A stretch of 64,000 nucleotides of DNA from Robertmurraya korlensis (GTDB taxonomy: Bacteria; Bacillota; Bacilli; Bacillales; Cytobacillaceae). Of this stretch, positions 52,316 to 61,273 are shown piece by piece. Numbering within the stretch: the first letter of the stretch is position 1; every line of letters begins with the position of its first letter. The DNA lies in NCBI RefSeq assembly GCF_023715225.1, contig NZ_JAMBNS010000007.1:124001-188000 (forward strand), in the 5' to 3' direction. The position numbers were made by a program, and so were the translations under genes. The notes under the pieces were generated by a model. That model was not told the DNA's origin, made no database searches, and saw nothing but the letters and a program-made list of their open reading frames with translations.

Positions 52316-53254
52316 TTGAAGAATATCAACCCAATTGATGCTATTATACAAGAGCATTCACTAGTTATATTAGATGGAGCAATGGCTACCGAACTTGAAT
52401 CGCAAGGATGCAATTTGGATGATCCTCTATGGTCTGCTCGTGTGTTACTTGAGAATCCGCAGCTGATTTATCAGGTGCATTTAGACTATTTTCGGGCAGG
52501 TGCAGATTGTGCGATCACTGCAAGCTATCAAGCAACAGTAGAAGGATTTATTAAACGTGGATTACAAGAAGAAGAAGCCTTGAAATTGATAAAAAAGACA
52601 GTAGTGCTTGCGAAGCGTGCAAGAGATGACTTTTGGCATGAAGAGCAACAACTTGATAGACCCAAACCATTGGTAGCAGCATCTGTGGGTCCATATGGTG
52701 CGTTCTTAGCAGATGGCTCAGAGTATGTGGGGAACTATGGAGTAAGCGATAAAATCCTTAGAAGTTTCCACCGTCAGAGAATGGCGGTACTTATTGAAGC
52801 TGGAGCTGATATTTTGGCATTTGAAACCATTCCTTCCCTTCAAGAGGCGAAAATATTAATCTCTTTATTGCAGGAGTTTCCTGGAACTTATGCCTGGCTT
52901 TCTTTCTCCTTGAAGGACGAAAGGTCAATAAGTGACGGTACGTTGTTACAAGAATGTGCTGAACTTACGGAGAAATGTGAACAAATTGCTGCTATTGGAT
53001 TCAACTGTGCTCCATTAGATTATGTTACAGGTGCCATTAGCTATCTGAGTAACTATACAGAAAAACCTATCATTGTTTATCCAAACTCTGGGGAAACGTA
53101 TGATCCTGAGACAAAAACTTGGCACGGTCAAGAATCATGCAATACCCTCGAGTCGAAATCAAAAGAGTGGTACGAAGCTGGAGCTCGTTTAATTGGAGGA
53201 TGTTGCCGAACATCACCAAAGGATATTGAAGCTGTAGCGGGGAAGTGGCGCTAA
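52316..53254 (+). CDS. Homocysteine S-methyltransferase (MmuM/YbgG type)
   Basis: A 312-residue enzyme that moves a methyl group from S-methylmethionine (or S-adenosylmethionine) to homocysteine, making methionine. Zinc-binding cysteines are in 'GFNCAPLDY' (about residue 227) and 'IGGCCRTSPKDI' (about 293-294), the N-terminus shows 'LILDGAMATELESQG'-type text. Start is TTG with AGGGAG 9 bases before. It is a stand-alone gene; no S-methylmethionine permease is adjacent here. Confidence 0.92.
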   Translation: MKNINPIDAIIQEHSLVILDGAMATELESQGCNLDDPLWSARVLLENPQLIYQVHLDYFRAGADCAITASYQATVEGFIKRGLQEEEALKLIKKTVVLAKRARDDFWHEEQQLDRPKPLVAASVGPYGAFLADGSEYVGNYGVSDKILRSFHRQRMAVLIEAGADILAFETIPSLQEAKILISLLQEFPGTYAWLSFSLKDERSISDGTLLQECAELTEKCEQIAAIGFNCAPLDYVTGAISYLSNYTEKPIIVYPNSGETYDPETKTWHGQESCNTLESKSKEWYEAGARLIGGCCRTSPKDIEAVAGKWR

Positions 53255-53325
53255 TTTCCGAGGAAATATCAAAAACTTCGTGAGGATTTTCCATAATTCG
53301 CTAAAAGTATTTACAACTATATTGC

Positions 53326-53366
53326 AAAAAACGCAAGTGACATTGAAAAGTCACTTGCGTTTTTTT
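53326..53366. terminator. Strong bidirectional terminator
   Basis: AAAAAACGCAAGTGAC (53326-53341) pairs with GTCACTTGCGTTTTTT (53350-53365), loop ATTGAAAA. It serves both the methyltransferase gene and the convergent FlxA-like gene. Confidence 0.9.
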
Positions 53367-53372
53367 ATGAAA

Positions 53373-53693
53373 TTAAAGCCCTTGGCTTAATAGCCATGCT
53401 GCCTCACTTATCTCAACAGTATCCTCAGTGGGCGTCCTATAAGAAGATGTTTGTTGAACATTTGCGTTTGAATTATTTCCTTGGAGTCTTTGGATTTCTG
53501 TTTTAATTTGCTGGATTTGTTTTTCAAGTTGTTGTATCTCTTTTTGTTTTTTGTCCTCGTCTTCTTTCGACGCTTTTACATTTTTCATTTGGTTTTGAAG
53601 TTGTTGCTTTTGCTTTTCTAATGCTGCAATGGAAGTGCATGATTGATTCGTAGAATAATATGTTGTAGAGTTTGATGCAACGGATATTTGCAT
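53373..53693 (-). CDS. FlxA-like coiled-coil protein
   Basis: A 106-residue protein with a Ser/Thr/Tyr-rich start and a long coiled coil at about residues 22-72 ('LEKQKQQLQNQMKNVKASKE' and 'IQQLEKQIQQIKTEIQRLQG'). The end 'TPTEDTVEISEAAWLLSQG' is common in FlxA-like proteins of bacilli. No signal peptide. Function not known; FlxA was first linked to flagellar regulation in E. coli. It is the last gene of the leftward MacB/cadherin group, 16 bases after the cadherin-like gene. Confidence 0.82.
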   Translation of the reverse strand: MQISVASNSTTYYSTNQSCTSIAALEKQKQQLQNQMKNVKASKEDEDKKQKEIQQLEKQIQQIKTEIQRLQGNNSNANVQQTSSYRTPTEDTVEISEAAWLLSQGL

Positions 53694-53709
53694 AAATTAA
53701 TACACGATC

Positions 53710-55065
53710 CTAAAAATTAAATAGGGATTTTACCCAGTCCCAAAATGATCCCGAATTTTCTGATGTTTGATCAGACGTTTGCATTGCTTGTTTGTTTTGA
53801 CCTCGTGGATCTCCTGACATGTTTGACTGAGCAACTGTAGAATTGGTGGTACTCGATACAGAAGCTTCGGTAGTTTCAACCGTATTAGAGGTTTCCGTAT
53901 TTTCTACTTCTTCAATCTCTTTATCAAAAACTAAAACATAAGTTTTTCGGTCATCTCCATTTGTTACGGATACAGAGATTGCGGTTTTTGCTTGATCCGG
54001 TAGAGCAACTGTCGTATTCGTGCTACCTTCGATTTCAACCTCTGCCTCACTTTCATCCGTTGTAGCCGCAATCGTAACACTAGTTACGTCTGTACCGACA
54101 GCAATATGATAGGTATAGGTATCTGAATCAAAGGCTTTATTCCAGGTTCCTGATGAAACGGTTAGAGCTGATAGATTAGCAGTAGTTGGAGTTTCCGTTT
54201 GTGCTCCAGTACTACTTGTCGAAGTTCCCTGAACAGTCGATGAAGATCGAGTCGACCCAGAGCTAGTTTGTGCAGTTGATACAAGATTGGTCATAGTCGG
54301 TTGGCTCGTAGTTGTTGTAGTTTGATTGGTATTGGTTTTTGTATTGTCAGTCGTATTTGTATCAATAGAATTGCTTACCATAGCCGCTCTTGTGATCGTA
54401 ACAGTATACGTAGACTGATTTCCATTTTCTGCTTTGACCACGAATGACACGGTGGTTTTGCCTACTGGAAGTTCGATGGTATGGCCTTTTTGGGGATCCA
54501 CAGTAGTTCCTTCCACATTAACAGTAGATGTGTCGACTGAGGTTTCAGGTTTAATTGTTATTGAGCTTATGGAATTTTCTACAGCAACTGAATAGCTTGT
54601 TATAGAAGGAGAAAAATTCAGAGTTCCACTAGAAAGAGTAAGATTTGATAGGTTGCTATTTTCATTTAATGCTCGAAAAATAGTTAGAGTATATGTAGTT
54701 ACTTGACTACCATTTAGGAGCGTTATTGTGAAAATATTTTCACCTGTATTAAGTGAATAGCTCAGCTGCTCTTTACTGGTAACTTCCTCTCCATTTACCG
54801 TTACAAGTGTGCCAACGATTTCAGTATCCAGAAGTAAACTCATGCTATTTGTATCATTTGAAACAGTTGCTGTGTAGGTGGTAACATCTTTCGAAAACGT
54901 TTGATCGAGCTCAAACTCAAGTATTTCAAGTGCAGACAATCGAGTTGTACTTTCTGTTGTTAGGCTTTCCTCGGCACTAGCGTGATGAATAGGGAAAGCA
55001 GAAAAAGTAGCGAAGGTAATCATGGATCCAACAATTGCTACATTTAGCCCTTTTTTTATATGCAT
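53710..55065 (-). CDS. Secreted cadherin-like beta-sandwich protein
   Basis: A 451-residue exported protein (ATG 55065 after GAGGTG; signal peptide 'VGSMITFATFSAFPIHHASA'). It has three cadherin-like beta-sandwich domains (PF12733 type), recognised by 'LSxLxLSSGTLNFSPSITSY' and 'TYTVTITRA'-like ends at about residues 35-135, 135-225 and 290-380. Between the second and third is a Thr/Ser/Asn-rich linker ('TNTNQTTTTTSQPTMTN'), and a second such segment lies near the end. The C-terminus 'SGSFWDWVKSLFNF' is a short aromatic amphipathic helix. It follows a MacB-type exporter in the same direction, so may be a substrate or partner. Confidence 0.85.
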   Translation of the reverse strand: MHIKKGLNVAIVGSMITFATFSAFPIHHASAEESLTTESTTRLSALEILEFELDQTFSKDVTTYTATVSNDTNSMSLLLDTEIVGTLVTVNGEEVTSKEQLSYSLNTGENIFTITLLNGSQVTTYTLTIFRALNENSNLSNLTLSSGTLNFSPSITSYSVAVENSISSITIKPETSVDTSTVNVEGTTVDPQKGHTIELPVGKTTVSFVVKAENGNQSTYTVTITRAAMVSNSIDTNTTDNTKTNTNQTTTTTSQPTMTNLVSTAQTSSGSTRSSSTVQGTSTSSTGAQTETPTTANLSALTVSSGTWNKAFDSDTYTYHIAVGTDVTSVTIAATTDESEAEVEIEGSTNTTVALPDQAKTAISVSVTNGDDRKTYVLVFDKEIEEVENTETSNTVETTEASVSSTTNSTVAQSNMSGDPRGQNKQAMQTSDQTSENSGSFWDWVKSLFNF

Positions 55066-55132
55066 GATGCACCTCATTTCATAGTTTCTCTTAAAATATC
55101 ATCTGGCCATGATCATCATGGCCAGTGAAAAC

Positions 55133-56302
55133 TTATTCCTGACGAAGCGCTTGAATCGGATTTAATTTTGATGCTTTGTTAGCTGGGAACACCCCAAAAA
55201 CAATTCCTATTAGTAGGGAAAATAGGAAAGCAAGTAATGCAACAAATGGAGAGTAAGAAATGGTGATGCTAGAGAATACCTCCATTAGTTTTGATACTCC
55301 TAATCCAATGACAACTCCAATAAAACCTCCGAGTGTACTTAAAACAACTGCCTCTATTAAAAATTGTAATAAAATTGATTTTCGATTGGCTCCAATGGCT
55401 TTTCGTATTCCGATTTCTTTCGTTCGCTCAGAAACGGAAACGAGCATGATGTTCATAATTCCGATACCGCCTACAAGTAAGGAGATGCTTGCTATGCCAC
55501 CAAGCATAAGGGTCATCGTATCGGACACAGAAGTCATCGTTTCCATTAAATCCTCTTGACTTGATACAGAATAATAGTCACTTGAATTCGGAAAAAGGGT
55601 AGTCAGCACACCCTGTACTTGGAACATGGCACGATTTACATAATCTTCGCTCTCCGCTTGAAAATAGACGGTTCCGATTGCTGTACTCTGTGTTATTCTC
55701 TGAGTGGTTGAAAGGGGAGCGATCATAACGTTATCCCCACTCGTACCGAGAGAGGTACCAACGGAGTCTAGCACTCCCACTACTTGGAAGGATACACCTT
55801 CAATTTGTACACTCCGTCCAACTGGGTTTTCATATGGAAACAAGGTTTCAGAAGTAGTTGATCCAAGTACAACCACCTTCTGTCGTAGTACATCATCCAT
55901 ATCGGTAATAAATCGACCTTGACTGAGAGTTAAATTTCTAACGGTTAAGTAAGAAGGGGTGGTACCTGTAATTGATACTTGTGCTGTATTATCCTGATTT
56001 TTAGCATTTATACGCCCAGTAACAACAGGGGCCACCTCTGATATACCATTTAATTCTTGAAATTCGAGAATATGATCGTCCTTTAATTGGACTGATTCCG
56101 TATCATTTACACTCAAGGTAATCAGGTTTGTTCCTAAGCTTCCGATTTCATCCGTTACAGACTGAGAGGAGCCTTGTCCAACCCCGACAAGAGTGATAAC
56201 GGAGGCAACCCCGATAATAATTCCCAACATCGTTAAAATGGCTCGGATTTTATTGCTCTTGATACTCTTGAGTGCCATTTTGATAGATTCGACTAGGTTC
56301 AA
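55133..56302 (-). CDS. MacB-type ABC transporter permease
   Basis: A 389-residue permease: N-terminal span ('IRAILTMLGIIIGVASVITL'), a large extracellular domain of about 220 residues, and three C-terminal spans of the FtsX fold ('GGIASISLLVGGIGIMNIML', 'SERTKEIGIRKAIGA'). TTG 56302, 8 bases after GGAGG, is preferred; upstream ATGs in frame overlap the ATPase further. Such permeases do not pass substrates across the membrane; they drive adaptor movement by ATP hydrolysis. It matches YvrN of the YvrPON complex. It overlaps the ATPase gene by 53 bases. Confidence 0.9.
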   Translation of the reverse strand: MNLVESIKMALKSIKSNKIRAILTMLGIIIGVASVITLVGVGQGSSQSVTDEIGSLGTNLITLSVNDTESVQLKDDHILEFQELNGISEVAPVVTGRINAKNQDNTAQVSITGTTPSYLTVRNLTLSQGRFITDMDDVLRQKVVVLGSTTSETLFPYENPVGRSVQIEGVSFQVVGVLDSVGTSLGTSGDNVMIAPLSTTQRITQSTAIGTVYFQAESEDYVNRAMFQVQGVLTTLFPNSSDYYSVSSQEDLMETMTSVSDTMTLMLGGIASISLLVGGIGIMNIMLVSVSERTKEIGIRKAIGANRKSILLQFLIEAVVLSTLGGFIGVVIGLGVSKLMEVFSSITISYSPFVALLAFLFSLLIGIVFGVFPANKASKLNPIQALRQE

Positions 56303-56990
56303 ACCAATCACCTCCGTTTTCGTATAGCTGTCCATCATGGATACGAACGATTCGATTGGTTTCCTTTGCAACCTCTAAGTCATGAGTAATAATGACAATC
56401 GTCTGTCCGCGTTTGTTTAATTCTTTTAACATCTGCAATAATTCTTTACTAGTTTTGCTGTCAAGTGCACCAGTAGGCTCGTCAGCAAGAAGTACAGGAG
56501 GATCACCAGCTAAGGCTCTTGCTATGGCAACCCTTTGCTGCTGTCCACCTGAAAGTTGTGTAGGCATATGGTGGATTCGTTCACCCAGGCCCACTCTTTC
56601 TAGACTATTAATGGCTTTTTCTCTACGTTCTTTTGCACTTAATCCTCGATACACAAGAGGAAGTTCGACATTTTCAAGGGCGGTCAATTTATTGAGTAAA
56701 TTAAAGTTTTGAAAAATAAACCCGATTTTTACATTTCTTATCGCTGCAAGCTCATGGTCCTTCATATTGTTGACTTTTTTTCCGTCAAGCAAATATTCAC
56801 CTGAGTCTGGTTTGTCGAGGCAGCCAATCATATTCATAAAAGTAGATTTTCCTGAACCAGATGGTCCGATGATAGAAAGGAAATCTCCTTCATTAATTTG
56901 AAGGGAGACCTCTTGTAGTGCTTTGACCGTTTCGCCGCCTAGTTCGTATGATTTGGACATTTGATTGATTTCAATGACTGAATTTCCCAT
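56250..56990 (-). CDS. MacB/LolD-type ABC ATPase
   Basis: A 246-residue ATPase with Walker A '[17 protein letters not shown]', signature '[15 protein letters not shown]', Walker B 'VLLADEPTGALDSKT' and H-loop 'IVIITHDLEVA'. It is of the LolD/MacB/YvrO class that pairs with FtsX-fold permeases. ATG overlaps the adaptor stop (TAATATG). The C-terminal extension 'YENGGDWFEPSRIYQNGT' is encoded where the permease gene starts. Confidence 0.95.
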   Translation of the reverse strand: MGNSVIEINQMSKSYELGGETVKALQEVSLQINEGDFLSIIGPSGSGKSTFMNMIGCLDKPDSGEYLLDGKKVNNMKDHELAAIRNVKIGFIFQNFNLLNKLTALENVELPLVYRGLSAKERREKAINSLERVGLGERIHHMPTQLSGGQQQRVAIARALAGDPPVLLADEPTGALDSKTSKELLQMLKELNKRGQTIVIITHDLEVAKETNRIVRIHDGQLYENGGDWFEPSRIYQNGTQEYQEQ

Positions 56991-56991
56991 A

Positions 56992-57963
56992 TTACTCTCC
57001 GCCTCTTCCTACTCTATCAGTAGGAGGTGTGCCCATTCCACTGCCACTAGGAAAGCCGCTTGCTCCGCCAGTTCCAGAAAAATCTCTCATTGCCCCTCGA
57101 TCAGTAGCTGAGTCACTGCTCGAAGAGAGTGTAATAGCTAGTTGAATTATTTGCCCTTCCTCAAGTCCAGAAACAATCTCAATATTTTGGTCATCATTGA
57201 TTCCTGTCTCTACCACTTGCTGGGTAGTAACCGCTTCTTCATCTTCACTTGTCGCAGACTCTTGGATCATTACATATTTTTCATTGCCATTAATTTTTAC
57301 AGCTTCTATTGGAACATAAAGAACACTTTGTTTGCTTTCCGTTGTGATATTTACTTCAGTGGACATTCCTATTAAAAGATCTTTTGGATCATCAAATTGG
57401 ACCGTTACCTCAAAGCTAGAAACACCATTTGTAGAAGTTCCTTCTTTAGACACCTTTGTAACCGTACCTGTAAATGATTCATCAGGATACGCGCTTGCAG
57501 TGATCTTTGCTACTTGTCCTTCTTTAATACTTGCAATGTCTAACTCATCTACCCCAATCACTGTTTGAAGAGTTACATAATCGGTCACATGTGCAACAAC
57601 TTGCCCGTTCTGTAGGTTGTCACCAGCTTCCACATCAAGAGTGGTAATTGTTCCAGCATGTGGAGCAGTAATTGGATCGCTTCCATCCGTAAAAGTAACT
57701 AACTCAGTTCCTTCTTCGACCACATCATTTTCACTAACAAGAACCTCGTCCACTTCTCCTCCAGAGGCTGCTGCCACGTCGTTGCTATTAATGGATGCAA
57801 CGGTGCCAGAACCACTAACTTGAACCTCAATATCTCCTCTTTGTACGGTAGAAGTCATGACTTGTGCTTCCGCAGTAGCAACTGTCTGATTGCTCTTATA
57901 AAGCCAAAAGCCCCCTCCAGCTAACAGAATCACAACAACTCCAATAGACATCCATTTCTTCAA
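56992..57963 (-). CDS. HlyD/RND-type adaptor subunit of MacB system
   Basis: A 323-residue adaptor with an N-terminal membrane anchor ('IGVVVILLAGGGFWLY'). After it comes the barrel-sandwich lipoyl-like region ('VSGSGTVASINSNDV', 'APHAGTITTLDVEAGD'), with almost no helical hairpin, as is usual in Gram-positive YvrP/YknX-type adaptors, then a beta-barrel domain. The end is Gly/Ser/Pro-rich ('SGSGMGTPPTDRVGRGG'), a disordered tail. ATG after AAGGAGG. First gene of the leftward adaptor-ATPase-permease-cadherin-FlxA group, preceded by a direct repeat that could bind a response regulator. Confidence 0.92.
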   Translation of the reverse strand: MKKWMSIGVVVILLAGGGFWLYKSNQTVATAEAQVMTSTVQRGDIEVQVSGSGTVASINSNDVAAASGGEVDEVLVSENDVVEEGTELVTFTDGSDPITAPHAGTITTLDVEAGDNLQNGQVVAHVTDYVTLQTVIGVDELDIASIKEGQVAKITASAYPDESFTGTVTKVSKEGTSTNGVSSFEVTVQFDDPKDLLIGMSTEVNITTESKQSVLYVPIEAVKINGNEKYVMIQESATSEDEEAVTTQQVVETGINDDQNIEIVSGLEEGQIIQLAITLSSSSDSATDRGAMRDFSGTGGASGFPSGSGMGTPPTDRVGRGGE

Positions 57964-58018
57964 ACCTTTTACCTCCTTAAAATGAAAACATCGTTATGAG
58001 TTCATTATTACGAGGAAA

Positions 58019-58036
58019 CCTTAAAAAATCCTTAAA
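58019..58036 (-). promoter_or_regulatory. TTTAAGG direct repeat upstream of the MacB system
   Basis: TTTAAGG occurs twice on the minus strand (58036-58030 and 58025-58019), offset 11 bases, the spacing usual for OmpR/PhoB-family sites. A -10-like TAATAAT follows about 8 bases later, so the repeat would occupy the -35 region, as expected for an activator. No regulator gene is nearby. Confidence 0.45.
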
Positions 58037-58049
58037 TTTGAAAAGGTAA

Positions 58050-58556
58050 TTATTTGAGTGGAATTTGAAAATACCACAACATAAAGCTAATAATACCCAT
58101 TGATAACACATAGGTTAAAATTGGACGTGTATAATGTAATCGAATCATGCTATACATGACTGGATAAAAGAGGAAATCCATCCAGTAAGAATAATTATTA
58201 TGTAAAAGAAGTCTGTCGAATTTATAGAAAACATATTCGATTGCCATGGAAGAGAGGACCCATTGGCCAATAAACCTAATTTGTCTAAACAATGACTTAT
58301 TAAACGGATAAAATGATAAGTACAAAAGAGTAATCGCGGGCAAGGTAATAAACGTATATAAAAGATCAATAATGGTGTGTGACATAAGGAAATAATCCGG
58401 CTGATATTCCCAAAGCATTTTGTCATGACAAAAGAAGTTATATAGTAAATTACATGTAATCACATAAAATATAGTGTGATTATATTTCAACCATTCTCGC
58501 CAATTTCCGAATCGGTAGGCAAGCAAGAATACAAGGGTAATTAATAGTAAGTGCAT
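58050..58556 (-). CDS. CBO0543-type integral membrane protein, short form
   Basis: A 168-residue protein with five likely spans ('LLITLVFLLAYRFG' at the start, 'TLLYLSFYPFNKSLFRQI' in the middle, 'ILTYVLSMGIISFMLWYF' at the end) and the family pattern 'LSSMAIEYVFYKFDRLLLHN', 'WMDFLFYPVMYSMIRLHYTR'. It is a paralogue of the gene at 35680-36270. No function is known. It is upstream of, and transcribed in the same direction as, the MacB adaptor gene, 86 bases away. Confidence 0.72.
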   Translation of the reverse strand: MHLLLITLVFLLAYRFGNWREWLKYNHTIFYVITCNLLYNFFCHDKMLWEYQPDYFLMSHTIIDLLYTFITLPAITLLYLSFYPFNKSLFRQIRFIGQWVLSSMAIEYVFYKFDRLLLHNNYSYWMDFLFYPVMYSMIRLHYTRPILTYVLSMGIISFMLWYFQIPLK

Positions 58557-58633
58557 CGTTTTCTCCCTACAAATAAAAATGTTTGTGTCAGTATTATTTT
58601 TCCAATTAATTGAAAAAATATGTTAAAAAAGTA

Positions 58634-58662
58634 TTGACGAAAGGTTAAATATTCTATATATT
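58634..58662 (+). promoter_or_regulatory. Promoter of the thrS leader
   Basis: TTGACG (58634-58639), 17-base spacer, TATATT (58657-58662). Transcription would start near 58669, just before the first T-box leader. Confidence 0.6.
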
Positions 58663-58691
58663 ATCTAATAAATTACAATTCAATTTGCGAT

Positions 58692-58936
58692 GAAAAGGAC
58701 ATGAATGTTACTGTACGGTTAATAGAGAGGGAAGACAAGGCTGGAATCTTCCTAACGCAGCTGTCGCATTTACCACCTTGGAGCTGTATTGGTGAAGTCA
58801 TAGTAATCAATACCGTAGCTGCTACGATACAGCAAAACGAAGCCATCTCTCTTGTTAATAGAGGTGGGAAGTTGGGTGGAACCACGAGACAAACACACTC
58901 GTCCCTTGTTAGAGGGATAGGTGTGTTTTTTGTTTT
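58692..58936 (+). ncRNA. T-box leader 1 upstream of thrS
   Basis: Stem I begins with the GAAAAGGACATGAA region; AAGGCTGGAATCTTCC is within it. The probable specifier is ACC (Thr) in GCATTTACCACCTTGG. The T-box sequence is GGGTGGAACCACG (58874-58886), followed by a terminator (58892-58931: ACACAC...TCCCT / AGGGA...GGTGTG with a T-run). Uncharged tRNA-Thr would stabilise the antiterminator. Confidence 0.9.
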
Positions 58937-58960
58937 TTAAAAGTAAATAATTCAAGCAAA

Positions 58961-59206
58961 GAAAAGGACATGAGTGAGACTGAACGGTTAACAGAGAGGG
59001 GAGACAAGGCTGGAATCTTCCTAACGCAGCTGTCGCATTTACCACCTTGGAGCAGTATTGGTGAAGTCACAGTAATCAATACCGTAGCTGCTACGATACA
59101 GCAAAACGAAGCCATCTCTCTTGTTAATAGAGGTGGGAAGTTGGGTGGAACCACGAGACAAACACACTCGTCCCTTGTTAGAGGGACAGGTGTGTTTTTT
59201 TTTTAT
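58961..59206 (+). ncRNA. T-box leader 2 upstream of thrS
   Basis: A nearly exact copy of leader 1 at an offset of exactly 269 bases, with about nine differences by eye. T-box TGGAACCACG at 59146-59155, specifier ACC, and terminator ending in a ten-T run at about 59195-59204. The tandem arrangement requires both leaders to sense uncharged tRNA before thrS is transcribed. Confidence 0.9.
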
Positions 59207-59222
59207 AAAGGAGGCCATAACA

Positions 59223-61130
59223 ATGGAACTAAATATTCAATTCCCTGATGGAAGTATGAAAAGATATCAAGAAGGTGTTACTTTAGAGGAAATCGCTCAA
59301 GGTATAAGTCCAAGTTTGCGTAAGAAAGTGATTGCCGGTAAGGTGAACGGAAAGATGTTTGATTTGGGAAGAGAGATCCACAACGATGCAAGTATTCAAT
59401 TGCTTGAAAGAAATTCAGAAGAGGGTATTGAGATTATGAGACACTCTACTGCTCATGTGTTGGCTCAAGCAATTAAACGGTTGTATAAGGAAGTTCATTT
59501 ATCTATCGGCCCAGTGATTGATAATGGATTTTACTATGATGTGGATGTCCCGGAAAGCATTACAGTAAAAGACTTAGGAAAAATTGAAAAAGAAATGAAA
59601 AAAATCGTTGCTGAAAACTTAAATATTGAAAGGGAAGAGTGGTCACGAGAAGAAGCGAAGCAAGTTTTTTCTTATGATCCTTATAAGCTTGAATTGATTG
59701 AGGCTATTCCTTCAGATGAAAAAATAACTGTGTATCGCCAAGGTGAATTCTATGATTTATGCCGTGGCCCCCATGTACCGTCCACTGGATATGTAAGAGA
59801 GTTTAAATTAACTCATGTATCGGGAGCGTACTGGCGAGGGGATAGCAATAATAAGATGTTACAAAGAGTCTACGGTGTTGCATTTTATTCAAAGGAAGAA
59901 CTTGAGGAATATTTTCACTTTTTAGAGGAGGCGGCTAAGCGTAATCATCGGAAGCTCGGAAGTGAACTTGAACTGTTCATGTTTTCTGAAGAAGCGCCTG
60001 GAATGCCATTTTACTTAACAAACGGACAATTGATCCGAAATGAACTGGAAACATTTTTAAGGAAGATTCAAAATTCCTTTGATTATAAAGAGGTTCGAAC
60101 TCCTTTTATGATGAATCAGCGTTTATGGGAACAATCTGGTCATTGGGATCACTACAAAGACAATATGTATTTCTCAGAAGTGGATGAACACAGCTTTGCT
60201 TTAAAGCCAATGAATTGTCCTGGGCATATGCTAATATTTAAGGATAAGCTTCGTTCTTATCGTGACCTTCCGATTCGTATGGCGGAGTTTGGTCAGGTAC
60301 ACCGGCACGAATTTAGTGGTGCACTTAATGGGTTGTTACGGGTAAGGAGCTTTTGCCAAGATGATGCACATATCTTTGTAACACCGGAGCAAATTGAAGA
60401 TGAAATATCTTCTGCTTTAAAACTAATTGACTATGTATATAAAGTCTTTGGATTTGAATATAGCATCGAGCTATCGACAAGACCGGAAGATTATATGGGG
60501 GAAGAGGCGTTATGGGATCGAGCAGAAGGGTCTTTGATAAATGTGTTGAATAAACTTGGTCTGCCTTTTCAAGTGAATGAAGGGGACGGTGCCTTTTATG
60601 GACCTAAGATCGATATTCATATAAAAGATTCATTAAAAAGGAGCCATCAGTGCGCAACAGTTCAGCTTGATTTTCAAATGCCTGAAAAGTTCGACCTCTC
60701 CTATATTGATGAACAAAACAAAAAGGTCAGACCTGTTGTTATTCACCGAGCTGTATTTGGATCTATTGATCGCTTCCTTGGTATCTTAATAGAGCATTTT
60801 GGTGGAGCTTTTCCTGTATGGCTAGCACCAGTTCAAGTCAAGATTATTCCAGTTTCAAATGATATTCATCGTGAGTATGTGGAGAATGTAAAACAGTTAC
60901 TTAAAAAGGAAGAAGTGCGTGTGGAAGTTGATTTTCGTGATGAGAAGCTCGGATATAAGATAAGAGAAGCACAAATGAAAAAGATTCCTTATGTATTAGT
61001 AGTAGGTGATCGTGAACAGGAAATTCAATCGGTTAGCGTGAGACAGTATGGTAATGAGACAACTGTGGATATGAAATTTGAACAATTTGCTAGCATGCTA
61101 CGAGAGGTGATTGTTGACAAGAAGTTATAA
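59223..61130 (+). CDS. thrS: Threonyl-tRNA synthetase (ThrS/ThrZ)
   Basis: A 635-residue synthetase that charges tRNA-Thr. Residues 1-61 are the TGS domain; the editing domain shows 'RHSTAHVLAQA' with the HxxxH pair near 74-78 and 'CRGPHV'; the catalytic core has the zinc-binding Cys in 'MNCPGHM' and 'GQVHRHEFSGALNGLLRVR', and 'SIDRFLGILIEHFGG' as motif 3; the anticodon-binding domain is C-terminal. ATG 59223 is chosen behind AAAGGAGG; the longer in-frame ATG at 59121 runs through the T-box. With two T-boxes it is regulated like B. subtilis thrZ, which has three; thrS there has one. Confidence 0.96.
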   Translation: MELNIQFPDGSMKRYQEGVTLEEIAQGISPSLRKKVIAGKVNGKMFDLGREIHNDASIQLLERNSEEGIEIMRHSTAHVLAQAIKRLYKEVHLSIGPVIDNGFYYDVDVPESITVKDLGKIEKEMKKIVAENLNIEREEWSREEAKQVFSYDPYKLELIEAIPSDEKITVYRQGEFYDLCRGPHVPSTGYVREFKLTHVSGAYWRGDSNNKMLQRVYGVAFYSKEELEEYFHFLEEAAKRNHRKLGSELELFMFSEEAPGMPFYLTNGQLIRNELETFLRKIQNSFDYKEVRTPFMMNQRLWEQSGHWDHYKDNMYFSEVDEHSFALKPMNCPGHMLIFKDKLRSYRDLPIRMAEFGQVHRHEFSGALNGLLRVRSFCQDDAHIFVTPEQIEDEISSALKLIDYVYKVFGFEYSIELSTRPEDYMGEEALWDRAEGSLINVLNKLGLPFQVNEGDGAFYGPKIDIHIKDSLKRSHQCATVQLDFQMPEKFDLSYIDEQNKKVRPVVIHRAVFGSIDRFLGILIEHFGGAFPVWLAPVQVKIIPVSNDIHREYVENVKQLLKKEEVRVEVDFRDEKLGYKIREAQMKKIPYVLVVGDREQEIQSVSVRQYGNETTVDMKFEQFASMLREVIVDKKL

Positions 61131-61273
61131 ATCGTCGGAATAACTTTAAGAAAATACTGAAAACAAATTGTAAATTGGAAGAGAATAGTATAGTATGTAT
61201 GTTGGATACAGGGATTAACGCCTTGATCTATTGAATGATAAATGAAGGAAAATAATAATGCAGGTTAACGGAC

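Noticed and set aside
59121-59222. Longer start for thrS at 59121.
   Set aside because: It runs through the antiterminator and terminator of T-box 2; ATG 59223 with AAAGGAGG gives the normal N-terminus.
58701-59248. Open frames on both strands over the T-box region (for example 58701-58940, 58970-59248 and minus 58673-59154).
   Set aside because: They repeat because the leader is duplicated, have no convincing ribosome binding sites and read through T-box and terminator elements.
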